Source of the DNA: Butyrivibrio sp.
GTDB taxonomy: Bacteria > Bacillota > Clostridia > Lachnospirales > Lachnospiraceae
NCBI GenBank assembly: GCA_015056585.1
Contig: SVFZ01000006.1
Span: 1 to 64,000 of the forward strand
Reading direction: 5' to 3'
Length of the DNA: 64,000 nt
The notes under the pieces were generated by a model that was not told the DNA's origin, made no database searches, and saw only the letters and a list, made by a program, of their open reading frames with translations. The position numbers and the translations under genes were made by a program. This document shows, in pieces, positions 28,038-36,423 of the stretch (positions are counted from its first letter, which is position 1; each line of letters starts with the position of its first letter).

Positions 28038-30167
28038 TTAATATCTAATATACTTCCATAACCATAGTGACAGTTTCTTTTTCCCCCCAAGAACTCCAGG
28101 CAGTTTACTCATACTAACACTCTCATCGTACAAGCTGGTAAGTCTTTTTTTATCCTGACCGTCTTCCACATTTCTATAACAATACTTAATCTGTTCTAAA
28201 AGCGATATCATGGCATGTTGTGCAAGCCGCATATCACCGTTTTTCTCATAAAAGCTAATTCTGTCCTTAAGAGCCATAATAATATCCTCATACCGCCTTA
28301 TAATTCCAATCCCCATAATACCACTTGCCCGCTGGTAGTATTTATAAAAAGTCTTAGATGTATAAGATACCAGCTTAGCTTTATATAACAGCTTGTAGGT
28401 TGTCGCTTCATCCTCGTGAAGTACCCCCACCGGAAATCTTACTCCGTCAAACAGTTCCCTTTTATAAAGCTTGTTCCAAACAACTGTGCATATATTATTA
28501 CTGCGCATCATCTGAACAGAAGCCTCTTTTCCACTCCATGTTCCCGGCTTGCAGTTTGTAAATACTTCTTCTCTACCCATTTCTGTATAATCATCCCACA
28601 CGTAAGAGAAGCCACAAGCCACGATATCTGCATTATCTCTGCAAAGCTTTTCATGCATGTAAGCCAAAGTGTCTTTTTGCAAAAAATCGTCGCTATCGCA
28701 GAAAAAAATATATTTTCCGGTAGAATTATCCAACCCCATATTTCTTGCCCCGGATAACCCCATGTTCTTCTGATGAATTACCCTGATGCGGGAATCAACT
28801 TGCGCAAAACCATCGCATAGTTTTCCGGAACCATCCGTTGAGCCATCATCAATAAGCAAAACCTCAATATTAGTATAGGTCTGCCCTAGTAATGACCTTA
28901 CACATCTTTCAAGATAATCCGAAACATTATACACCGGAACAACGATAGATATTTTATCATCGTCTATTTTTTTGTCAATTATTTTAATAAAATTAGGATA
29001 ATAATTTTTTATGTCAAAAGCAGAAACTTCTCTAGAGCGCTCATATGCTCTTTTTCCCAGCTCTTCCCTGGCCGTTTTGCTCTTGGCAAGCCTAAGCATA
29101 GCCTCTGCAAGATCATCTGTAAAATTGCTGCTTCTGCTAACAATAACGGCCCCGTCACCAACAACCTCCGGAAGTGCCCCAGAATTGGTAACAATTAGCG
29201 GAATGCCCTTACTCATAGTTTCTAATGCCACCAGCCCAAAAGGTTCTTCATTCATGGTAGGCATGACTACTATGTCATATTCATTGTACATGCGATCCAT
29301 ATCTGCTGTAGATACACGCTTTTTGCAACTAATTCTGTCACTAATTTTGCCTGCTTGGGCCTCAACTTTATTCTCATATTTTGTAGCATTACAAGAAAAG
29401 CCAATTATATCCAGCCTATAATTTGTTCTGTCATTTACATCCACCATGCCTGTGAACTTGGCAAAGGCTTCAGCCAACTCAAGAACGCCTTTTTCAGGAA
29501 TGACGCGCCCCGCGTATAAAAAACGGATTTCCTTTCCGGTAGTTTTATGTTCATCAACTTTCGCATCAACATCTCTGTCTTTTAATTTTGTTCCATTATA
29601 GAGCAAATGAACCATGGCATCGGCATCACAGCAAAGAATCTGCTGCTTTATATAATTGCTTACCGCAATAAACTGAATGCCAAGTGCTGTAAGATCTCTT
29701 ATACCCTTCGGGCTTCTGTAAATATCCACATCATTATGCATATGAAAGAAAATCGGTGATTCATAACTGCCTCTACATACAGCAGCTATTCTTTTTGCAA
29801 TTGAAATCTGGTTTTCCACAATTACAGCATAATATGGCTCATCTAAGCTTGATAGCCTCTCCTCAAATGCTCTTTCTATGTCTTTATCAAATAGTCTGTA
29901 ACTCTGCTCAACAGCAATCGTCCTCTGGAGTTTATCAAGCACCCTGTCAGCAAACTTCTGGCTTTTTTTATACTTAATACCGATTACTCTCGTGTTATTC
30001 AAATAGTCATACACTTCGGCATCATCCATCACGGAAAAAAGGTCGATCATGAAATCATCATTCAATTCATTATCATTTACTATCCTTGTTATCAATTCTT
30101 CCACTGCCCCCCCCTCTGTAGCAGGTACGGGAAGAATACAGGGTGTAACGATTGCAATATGTTTCAT
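28038..30167 (-). CDS. GT4 - GT2 fusion glycosyltransferase
   Basis: A 709-residue bifunctional protein. The N-terminal half is a GT-B GT4 domain (APATEGGAVEELI-like entry loop, FLYAGRVIPEKGVLELAEAF, NEEPFGLVALETMSKGIPLI with the E-x7-E motif). From about residue 408 a GT2 domain follows (ISIVVPVYNVSDYLERCVRS, IDDGSTDGSG, FFCDSDDFL). It is the first gene of its operon. The two domains have different folds and probably add different sugars in sequence. Confidence 0.88.
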   Translation of the reverse strand: MKHIAIVTPCILPVPATEGGAVEELITRIVNDNELNDDFMIDLFSVMDDAEVYDYLNNTRVIGIKYKKSQKFADRVLDKLQRTIAVEQSYRLFDKDIERAFEERLSSLDEPYYAVIVENQISIAKRIAAVCRGSYESPIFFHMHNDVDIYRSPKGIRDLTALGIQFIAVSNYIKQQILCCDADAMVHLLYNGTKLKDRDVDAKVDEHKTTGKEIRFLYAGRVIPEKGVLELAEAFAKFTGMVDVNDRTNYRLDIIGFSCNATKYENKVEAQAGKISDRISCKKRVSTADMDRMYNEYDIVVMPTMNEEPFGLVALETMSKGIPLIVTNSGALPEVVGDGAVIVSRSSNFTDDLAEAMLRLAKSKTAREELGKRAYERSREVSAFDIKNYYPNFIKIIDKKIDDDKISIVVPVYNVSDYLERCVRSLLGQTYTNIEVLLIDDGSTDGSGKLCDGFAQVDSRIRVIHQKNMGLSGARNMGLDNSTGKYIFFCDSDDFLQKDTLAYMHEKLCRDNADIVACGFSYVWDDYTEMGREEVFTNCKPGTWSGKEASVQMMRSNNICTVVWNKLYKRELFDGVRFPVGVLHEDEATTYKLLYKAKLVSYTSKTFYKYYQRASGIMGIGIIRRYEDIIMALKDRISFYEKNGDMRLAQHAMISLLEQIKYCYRNVEDGQDKKRLTSLYDESVSMSKLPGVLGGKKKLSLWLWKYIRY

Positions 30168-30472
30168 TGTAGCCTTTCTAAATCTATCTTATTCAACCTG
30201 CCAAATTCTAACCTTTTTCCCACAAAATGCCATCCCATATTTAAGGCAAGTAGCATAATTATAGTATTTCAATTGACTTTCATATTTTTTATCAGTAATT
30301 TGCTCAGACCGGAAAAGAAGCCATTAAGAATCAAATAATATCTATATTCTCTGTATTCGTGATAAAAAGACAACGGGATATTTATTCATATATTTTCAAC
30401 AACATCCTTATGTCCCATTATTTCCAGATTCGTCTGCATTTGAATCCCCCATATTCGCTGACATTCTAAAAC
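30168..30472. other. Intergenic region upstream of the GT4-GT2 operon
   Basis: About 300 bases of AT-rich DNA without a convincing reading frame on either strand. It holds a minus-strand TATAAT at 30258-30263 that could be the -10 of the 30167 operon; no good -35 lies 16-18 bases upstream of it. On the plus strand TTGACT (30273-30278) is seen but faces no nearby gene. Confidence 0.5.
30258..30263 (-). promoter_or_regulatory. Possible -10 element of the GT4-GT2 operon
   Basis: A perfect TATAAT on the minus strand, about 95 bases before the ATG at 30167. The -35 position is poor, so an activator or an extended element may be needed. The call rests on the -10 match and its position only. Confidence 0.4.
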
Positions 30473-30502
30473 AATTATAGCGCCGCAGTTTAAGCGGCGC
30501 TA
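30470..30502 (-). terminator. GC-rich terminator hairpin after the 304-residue surface protein
   Basis: A 9-bp stem (AGCGCCGC/GCGGCGCT at 30479-30486 and 30494-30501, plus one flanking A-T pair) with a 7-base loop. On the minus strand it is followed by ATAATTGTTTT, an imperfect T-tract. It closes the Wzz-like/kinase-like/surface-protein operon. Confidence 0.7.
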
Positions 30503-30542
30503 CTCTTTTCTCGCGATATCCTATGTATATTGCGTACTCAAA

Positions 30543-31457
30543 TTATTTCTTCTTGATATACAGAATTATTGCAACAACGGCAAGGATTAATCCCAATGCA
30601 GAAATGCCTCTACCAATCCAAAGTATCATTTCTTCATTTTCATTTGAAATAGTGATAACCTGATTCTCTTCTACTTCAACGCTGTACTTACCAAGGTCAG
30701 TTTCAACTCTCTGTCCATCAACATCAGTATATGCAAATACCAATTCAATTTCCTGATCGCCTGCCTCAGTAAACTTAATGCGAAGGTCTTCAGAATAGTT
30801 CTTGTTGGCTTTAATTGTTCCAAGTGAAATCACTTTGCTGTCAGGGGAAACAGTACCCTTTACGAGTATTTCTGCATCTGTAACTTTTTCACTTGTCAGG
30901 TTTACAAAACTGATACTAAGAAGGGATTCTCCATTAACAGTTGCATGAGTGCTGACATTTGTGGACTTAACCTCTATTGAGCCGCCACCAGAGTTAGGTA
31001 TTACAACTGTAGCCGTATTTGACATCTTTGCATTCATACTTGCATAATCAAACTTGCACACAAGATCCAACATCTCTGAATTATAGTTTGGTGCTATAGT
31101 GACCGGTACTGTCAATGTTTCCGACGACCCTGCCGCGATAGTTCCAACAAAAAATTGGTTATCACTACCATAAGAAGGATAAATAAGTCCTGTACTACTC
31201 GATACTGTCATAAGTACGTTAGTGGCTGCAGCAGTCCTGCTGGTATTATGAAGTGTCAGTTCAACAGATATTTCCTTACCTGCTGCCAATGTACCACCTT
31301 CAATAGAGTAGCTGTCAATAACAACAACCGCCGCGCTAGGACTAACAGTCTCAACTTCAGTAGCCTGCGCCGTTACGTCGAAACCTGCTCCTCCTATTAG
31401 CATCGCAAGGAGACATGCAAAACTCGCTTTAAAAAACAATAGAACCTTATTCATCAT
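30543..31457 (-). CDS. Membrane-anchored surface protein with CARDB/COG1361-like repeats
   Basis: A 304-residue exported protein. A signal peptide covers about residues 1-31, ending near VTAQA. Two beta-sandwich-like segments follow (GKEISVELTLHNTSRTAAA; ESLLSISFVNLTSEKVTDAE), each of the kind found in CARDB/NEW3-type adhesive domains. A single C-terminal helix and KKK tail anchor it to the membrane. Its ATG overlaps the TGA of the BY-kinase-like gene and its ribosome site AAAGGAG lies inside that gene, so the two are translationally coupled. This makes it a probable partner of the Wzz/kinase pair rather than a bystander. Function unknown. Confidence 0.7.
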   Translation of the reverse strand: MMNKVLLFFKASFACLLAMLIGGAGFDVTAQATEVETVSPSAAVVVIDSYSIEGGTLAAGKEISVELTLHNTSRTAAATNVLMTVSSSTGLIYPSYGSDNQFFVGTIAAGSSETLTVPVTIAPNYNSEMLDLVCKFDYASMNAKMSNTATVVIPNSGGGSIEVKSTNVSTHATVNGESLLSISFVNLTSEKVTDAEILVKGTVSPDSKVISLGTIKANKNYSEDLRIKFTEAGDQEIELVFAYTDVDGQRVETDLGKYSVEVEENQVITISNENEEMILWIGRGISALGLILAVVAIILYIKKK

Positions 31458-32170
31458 CTGTCTCCTTTCTTATTTTTTCTTGCCTTCTTTATATACTTTT
31501 CATTCTGGAAATAGTCGTAGTCCTTATTAAATGAAGCATACTGATCCATATCCATCTTATTGATAATTGTTCCAATGAGATTAGCTTTTACCTCAACGAG
31601 TGAATTTGCAGCATCTACAAGACCTCTCTTGGACGTCTCACCAACAGAAGAAACCAGAATGGTTGCATCTACATTAACAGCAAGAACCTTGGCATCCATG
31701 GCAGCATTTAAAGCCGGCATATCATAGATAATAAAATCATAGGTCTGCGCCAGTTCATCCTTAACCTCCGCCATTTTACTCGAGCACAGAAGTCTCACAG
31801 GATTGTCTATAAGCTCACCACAAGGAATGTAATAAAGGTTCTCTGTGGTAGTCTCATATACGACCTTGTCAAGAGAAGTCTTATTCATAAGATAGTCTGA
31901 CAGGCCGTTTCCGGCATTTTCATTAAGTCTCTTATAGCGATTTTTCTTTCTCATATCGCCATCAATAAGTACTGTCTTCCATCCAGAACTTGCTAGACCT
32001 GCTGCCAAATTAATTGCTACAGTTGTTGTTCCATCACCAGTCTCACATCCACAGATGACAAAGCTCTTATATCCCTTTTGCTTCCTAAGGATATGAAGGC
32101 TCATAACTGACTGATCAAATGCATTATTTAATACATAATTATCACTTTTATAAATTTCAAGCTTATTCAA
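31454..32170 (-). CDS. cpsD: CpsD/CapB-like BY-kinase homolog with altered Walker A
   Basis: A 238-residue cytoplasmic P-loop protein of the bacterial tyrosine kinase family. Walker A' (VLIDGDMRKK), Walker B (FIIYDMPAL) and a Tyr-rich C-terminus (four Tyr in YASFNKDYDYFQNEKY) are present. The Walker A reads GCETGDGTTTVAIN (residues 41-54): the invariant Lys of GKS/T is replaced by Thr (codons GGA ACA ACA ACT). The start is TTG at 32170, with AGGAGG seven bases upstream. It lies 17 bases after the Wzz-like gene, its usual activating partner. Kinase activity cannot be assumed; it may be a pseudokinase that controls chain length by binding only. Confidence 0.8.
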   Translation of the reverse strand: MNKLEIYKSDNYVLNNAFDQSVMSLHILRKQKGYKSFVICGCETGDGTTTVAINLAAGLASSGWKTVLIDGDMRKKNRYKRLNENAGNGLSDYLMNKTSLDKVVYETTTENLYYIPCGELIDNPVRLLCSSKMAEVKDELAQTYDFIIYDMPALNAAMDAKVLAVNVDATILVSSVGETSKRGLVDAANSLVEVKANLIGTIINKMDMDQYASFNKDYDYFQNEKYIKKARKNKKGDR

Positions 32171-32187
32171 TTTAGAACCTCCTCTCC

Positions 32188-32901
32188 TCAATCCTTATAA
32201 TCTGGTATTATTCCAATAACAGGAATATTTCCTCTGATTGTTGCTTCTCTAACTGTTCGAACCTTAGTATCAAGTATCTCGCAGAAAATAACTATCAAGC
32301 ATGCAAGAATAAATCCTACAATACCAAATAAGATTCTTACCTTCCATGCTTCGAAATCAGCATTATATGATTTGCTATATGTATAGGCATTATCAAGAAC
32401 TTTAACAGATTCCTTATTAAGAATATCATTCATTTCCAATGCATAAGACTGAGCCATGGCATCCGCCATCTCCATCGACAGTTCAGGATCTGTAGACGAT
32501 GAATAAAAAGAAATTATCGTTGCCGAACTGTTCATAAAGCTGGCAGTTGTTGCTGCTTTTGAAGCTTTTGCAGATGTACTGACACTTGTTGCAGCCTGCA
32601 GATCCTCCGCTGAAACATCTGCTCTACCTATAATGAGCGCTGCCCTCTGACAAATCTTGTATGAACTTGCAACATTCAGATATGCATTCATAGCAGTAAC
32701 AGCGTTCGTAGCATCAGAATAATTACCATCTGTTGCCGCATAAACCGTTGCTACCGCAGAGAATTTGTCCTGTTCAGGATTTAGTGTGAGGCCAACTCCA
32801 GTTATAAAAGACAAAAGCGCCATGAGAAGGGTAAACGATACTCTCTTAATTAGCGCACGCATACATCTCCCAACATCGATTTCCAAATCATTCTTATACA
32901 T
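32188..32901 (-). CDS. cpsC: Wzz/CpsC-like chain-length determinant
   Basis: A 237-residue protein with the two-helix Wzz topology. The first helix is near residues 20-43, an extracytoplasmic domain of about 140 residues rich in Ala/Ser/Thr follows, and the second helix covers about 190-212. After that helix a cytoplasmic tail ends in the ...NIPVIGIIPDYKD motif that contacts the kinase in this family. The ATG at 32901 follows GGAAGGAAG. It regulates polysaccharide chain length together with the CpsD-like protein encoded next. It is the first gene of its operon, divergent from the beta-helix gene. Confidence 0.85.
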   Translation of the reverse strand: MYKNDLEIDVGRCMRALIKRVSFTLLMALLSFITGVGLTLNPEQDKFSAVATVYAATDGNYSDATNAVTAMNAYLNVASSYKICQRAALIIGRADVSAEDLQAATSVSTSAKASKAATTASFMNSSATIISFYSSSTDPELSMEMADAMAQSYALEMNDILNKESVKVLDNAYTYSKSYNADFEAWKVRILFGIVGFILACLIVIFCEILDTKVRTVREATIRGNIPVIGIIPDYKD

Positions 32902-32946
32902 ATAGACTTCCTTCCTTTGTACATTTACCAACAGGCAACTTCACGC

Positions 32947-32955
32947 ATTATAGCA
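32947..32955 (-). promoter_or_regulatory. Extended -10 promoter of the Wzz-like operon
   Basis: On the minus strand TGCTATAAT forms a full extended -10 element (TG-n-TATAAT), 46 bases before the ATG at 32901. A TTGACA lies only eight bases further upstream, too close to act as the matching -35. Confidence 0.6.
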
Positions 32956-33244
32956 TCAATGTCAAAAAAAGTATATGTTTTTTTTAAAAATAAACCAATG
33001 ATAAATGTGTTTTTTTTTGTTGGATTTCACCAAAAATTAACTAATCACATCCACTTCACATTTTCTTCACACCCCGTGCACCAAGGTTAGTTATACTTTG
33101 TTAATAAACTTTTAAACGTGATAATAATACAAAATACTTTATTAATAGATTTTTAAGCAAAATAATATTACATTTTCCACACATGTATTTGATAATTAAT
33201 ATGCGTCTTATCAACGACTCTATTTCCAAGGAGGGAATTATTCA
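32956..33244. other. AT-rich divergent intergenic region
   Basis: About 290 bases between the Wzz-like operon and the beta-helix gene, with long A/T runs and no reading frame of note. It contains an inverted TTAACTAA...TTAGTTA pair (about 33038 and 33086) and the promoter candidates of both genes. The spacing of this pair over about 50 bases could suit a looping regulator. Confidence 0.4.
33098..33125 (+). promoter_or_regulatory. Possible promoter of the beta-helix protein gene
   Basis: TTGTTA (33098-33103) and GATAAT (33120-33125), 16 bases apart, about 120 bases before the ATG at 33245. The AT-richness of this stretch makes chance matches likely. Confidence 0.35.
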
Positions 33245-35314
33245 ATGAACTCTTCTTTATCAAAATTCTTTTCACGGATTATCCCAATCGTAGCTCTTGC
33301 TTTACTTATTGTATTATATTTTTTTACAAATTCACGTCTTCCAAAAGGATCATCCATCATTATTGATGATGACGTCCCTTTAGCCTCTTTGGCAGATGCC
33401 TACTTCTATGTTATTCATGAAGGTGTATCATTTGAGGATTTGGCTGCCATATCGGAAGATATGTTTGATTATGTTGGAGAAGGCACAGTCCTATATTCAG
33501 CTGACATATATAACAATTCATTTGCCGCTCAAAATGCCATAGCAACGGCTCCTGATTTAAGCGCTATTAATGCTGATGGTAAAGATGTCGAATGGAGCTA
33601 CATTATTAAATTAGACCAGTTCGTTGTTGTTGCAGGTACCTACACCGATTATGTCCCATCTCCTGTTGATGCTGATTTCTATCTTTATAATCCTGAACAT
33701 GATACTTTTTTTACTAACGTTATTCCTGATATGGCTGAGTTTATCGGTAATGGACAAATACTCTATTCCGAGGACGTTTACAATAAAGTAGATTCCGTCT
33801 GGTCACAGGTAACTGAAGAGCCGGAATATTCTGCACCTGACGGATACTACATTGAATGGGAATCAGCTTACAAATATCACAATAAATACGTTGTCGTAGG
33901 AAGATACGTTGAAGGAGAAAAACCATCTATTTTAGACAAATCGAATGAACTATATGCCGATTCTGATTCTATGATGTCTGACGATACTACTTTAGATAGC
34001 GCTGACCAACCAATCCCACAGGAAGAAGTTGCAGTTGATATAATTCCAAATCTCTTTGCAAATGTTGAGGAGCTAAAAGCTGCCAACCTTGAGTCAGGCG
34101 AAATTGTTACCACTAAGGGATATTATTATGATGGCGATGGTGGTGCTTCTGAATACTTGATTTCGGCAAACGAAGACAAGAATTCCCTTCAAAACATTCA
34201 ACTTAATAACGGACTATATGCTGTACTCCAGGTCAATGATGTATTAAATGTAAAACAGCTCGGCGCTGTTGGCGATGGCATATCTGACGACACTGACATT
34301 CTGAAGAAAGCTTTAAAAGCAAAAATTCCCACAGTTGATTTTGCTCCGGGAACATATTTATGCACCAAGCACCTCATCATCAATACTACCAATCTTACTA
34401 TAAATGGAAACAATAGCACAATAATCTCAGATAACAACTTTAATGCCTCCTATAGAGAATGGTTTATAACATTCTCAGGTTCAAACATAACCGTAAATAA
34501 TCTTCAATTTAGGTCAAATGAAACAATTAAACCCAAATTTAAAACTCAGGTTGGCATCAGGGATATAACTAACTTTAATATGTATGGATGCAAATTTATT
34601 ATTCCCGATACTGTTATATCTGATACTAAAGATGCCCCTATTGAGTATTCTAATCTAGACATTTACTGTAATTGGCATTATGTCACAATTGACCACTGCA
34701 CTTTTGATAACTACTCAGGTGATTATGCAGGAGTCAATGCCGAGATTCGAGATATCAAAATGTCTGGGTGCGACCATGCCGTATTTACTAACAACATATG
34801 TCATCACAATACACGAGACGAGATATTTTCACTGTTTACTTTGGGAGACAAGAACACCATCACCGATGTTACGATCATGCATAATCAATTCTACGAGTTG
34901 CCTTGCCCAAAATACACACGCTTCATAGGAATGTCTTTGGGATATGATTCTTACGGACGTGGTGCAACTAACGTTACATTTACAGATAATTACTTCGAAG
35001 GTTATTCCGACTATAATTTCTTAAAACTAGCATATTCTGAAAATATTTTAGTTGAAAGAAACGAATTTGTATGTCACATTGAAGACGGCTCATCCACGCT
35101 TATACTTGTTCAAGGCTGTCCTGAAGATACTAATGCACACGTTCAAAACAACAGCTTTGTCATAAATAATGACGGCTTCAAGAAATTAAAATCCGTAGCA
35201 TCCGGAAAGGTAACATTATCAAATAACAATATAACCACTTACTTAAAATTTAATAACACCTTATTTGAAAAAAATGCTGTAGATAATAATAACATAATCA
35301 CAAACGCAAATTAA
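33245..35314 (+). CDS. Membrane-anchored right-handed beta-helix protein (pectate lyase superfamily)
   Basis: A 689-residue protein with an N-terminal uncleaved helix (about residues 11-27) that would hold it at the outer face of the membrane. Residues about 45-220 hold two copies of a short repeat (YNNSFAAQNAI / YNKVDSVWSQV, each before a YIxWxxxxK-type segment). From about 335 the pectate-lyase-3 type beta-helix starts with NVKQLGAVGDGISDDTDILK and runs in NITVNNLQF / VTIDHCTFDNYSGD / NVTFTDNYFEGY coils to the end. The ribosome site AAGGAGGG precedes the ATG. Such folds belong to polysaccharide lyases, epimerases and hydrolases. Trimming or remodelling of the exported polymer is likely; no catalytic residues could be assigned. 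Confidence 0.78.
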   Translation: MNSSLSKFFSRIIPIVALALLIVLYFFTNSRLPKGSSIIIDDDVPLASLADAYFYVIHEGVSFEDLAAISEDMFDYVGEGTVLYSADIYNNSFAAQNAIATAPDLSAINADGKDVEWSYIIKLDQFVVVAGTYTDYVPSPVDADFYLYNPEHDTFFTNVIPDMAEFIGNGQILYSEDVYNKVDSVWSQVTEEPEYSAPDGYYIEWESAYKYHNKYVVVGRYVEGEKPSILDKSNELYADSDSMMSDDTTLDSADQPIPQEEVAVDIIPNLFANVEELKAANLESGEIVTTKGYYYDGDGGASEYLISANEDKNSLQNIQLNNGLYAVLQVNDVLNVKQLGAVGDGISDDTDILKKALKAKIPTVDFAPGTYLCTKHLIINTTNLTINGNNSTIISDNNFNASYREWFITFSGSNITVNNLQFRSNETIKPKFKTQVGIRDITNFNMYGCKFIIPDTVISDTKDAPIEYSNLDIYCNWHYVTIDHCTFDNYSGDYAGVNAEIRDIKMSGCDHAVFTNNICHHNTRDEIFSLFTLGDKNTITDVTIMHNQFYELPCPKYTRFIGMSLGYDSYGRGATNVTFTDNYFEGYSDYNFLKLAYSENILVERNEFVCHIEDGSSTLILVQGCPEDTNAHVQNNSFVINNDGFKKLKSVASGKVTLSNNNITTYLKFNNTLFEKNAVDNNNIITNAN

Positions 35315-35336
35315 GAAGTGCAAAATATTAGATGCG

Positions 35337-35380
35337 CACAAAAAACGGGCCTCGCTAACTAGAAGCGAAGCCCGTTTTTG
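35337..35380. terminator. Bidirectional intrinsic terminator
   Basis: AAACGGGC-c-TCGCT and AGCGA-a-GCCCGTTT arms with a short loop and T-runs on both strands. It lies between the convergent stops of the beta-helix gene (plus) and an acyltransferase gene (minus) and can serve both. Confidence 0.9.
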
Positions 35381-35386
35381 TTTATT

Positions 35387-36409
35387 TTATCCAAGAAGCA
35401 ACCTCTTTACAACACATAAACGCTTGCTCTGTAATATCTTATCAATAAGTAATGGTACTACTATGCAGCAAACAAATGATAAGACTATGCAGATAACAAC
35501 ATTAAGATGTAATTGTCCATAAAGTATAGTTCCCATTCCAGAAGCTAAAAATGGTTGATGGAATAGATAAATCGGGAAAGATTTTCTTCCGAGATATGAA
35601 AGCACTTTCCCTTTTTTATCATCCAGTAATTGAGAAACCGCTACAACAAACAAAATTATCCAAAGAACAATAAATATATATACTAATCGTCCCAAGTCAA
35701 AAGGAAAACCCATCTTGCCAACAGTTAATCTAAAAAGAATCAAAAGTGGCAGACTTAGCATCAGCCCTATTCTTATCTTTTTATCCCAAACCTTACGTGT
35801 ATTAACAAAAGTACCTGCGATAAACCAGATTCCCTCACCGGAAACCATCCTAAGAATCATTGGTGTCTCATCCTTATAAAAGAACCACCACGCCATAAAA
35901 AGAGGAAAAATTAAAATGTAATTATACTTGTCTCCGAATGCACGTAAAGAAATAAAACCTATGAGAGAGAGAATGAATAGTGCATAAATAAACCATAAAT
36001 GAACACAATACGAATTATCGCCTATGATCATTTCATATATCCATTGCCCCAAACTGATTCTTCCATATCCTACTCTCTCCATAATTGAGCCTATTTTAGG
36101 AAGTGAATTAGCAATGAAAAAAATTATATAAATCAAAATAGAATATGAAACATATGGAACCAAAAGCTTCTTAGCTTTTTTTGATATAAAATCAGAAACA
36201 AGACTAGCCTTATACCTATTACAAGAAGCATTAAAAGCCACACCCGAAACAAAAAACATCAACGGCATATGGAAATAATAAATGTTTTTGTACAAATCAA
36301 GTGCAAATTGAAAATCACGTCTAATCACGGTTGTCAACGTATGCCCTATGATTACCAATATAATTCCGATGCCTCTCGCAACGTCGATCCAACCTAATCT
36401 GTTTTTCAT
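35387..36409 (-). CDS. Acyltransferase-3 family membrane protein
   Basis: A 340-residue polytopic protein of the short acyltransferase-3 type (NolL/OafA relatives). The start WIDVARGIGIILVIIGHTL has the conserved His at the end of helix 1, followed by YFHMPLMFFVSGV. The ATG at 36409 follows GGAAGG and is preferred to a TTG nine bases upstream. It is the last gene of the assembly operon, before the bidirectional terminator. Probably acetylates the polymer at the membrane. Confidence 0.85.
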   Translation of the reverse strand: MKNRLGWIDVARGIGIILVIIGHTLTTVIRRDFQFALDLYKNIYYFHMPLMFFVSGVAFNASCNRYKASLVSDFISKKAKKLLVPYVSYSILIYIIFFIANSLPKIGSIMERVGYGRISLGQWIYEMIIGDNSYCVHLWFIYALFILSLIGFISLRAFGDKYNYILIFPLFMAWWFFYKDETPMILRMVSGEGIWFIAGTFVNTRKVWDKKIRIGLMLSLPLLILFRLTVGKMGFPFDLGRLVYIFIVLWIILFVVAVSQLLDDKKGKVLSYLGRKSFPIYLFHQPFLASGMGTILYGQLHLNVVICIVLSFVCCIVVPLLIDKILQSKRLCVVKRLLLG

Positions 36410-36423
36410 TAATAACAACCTTC

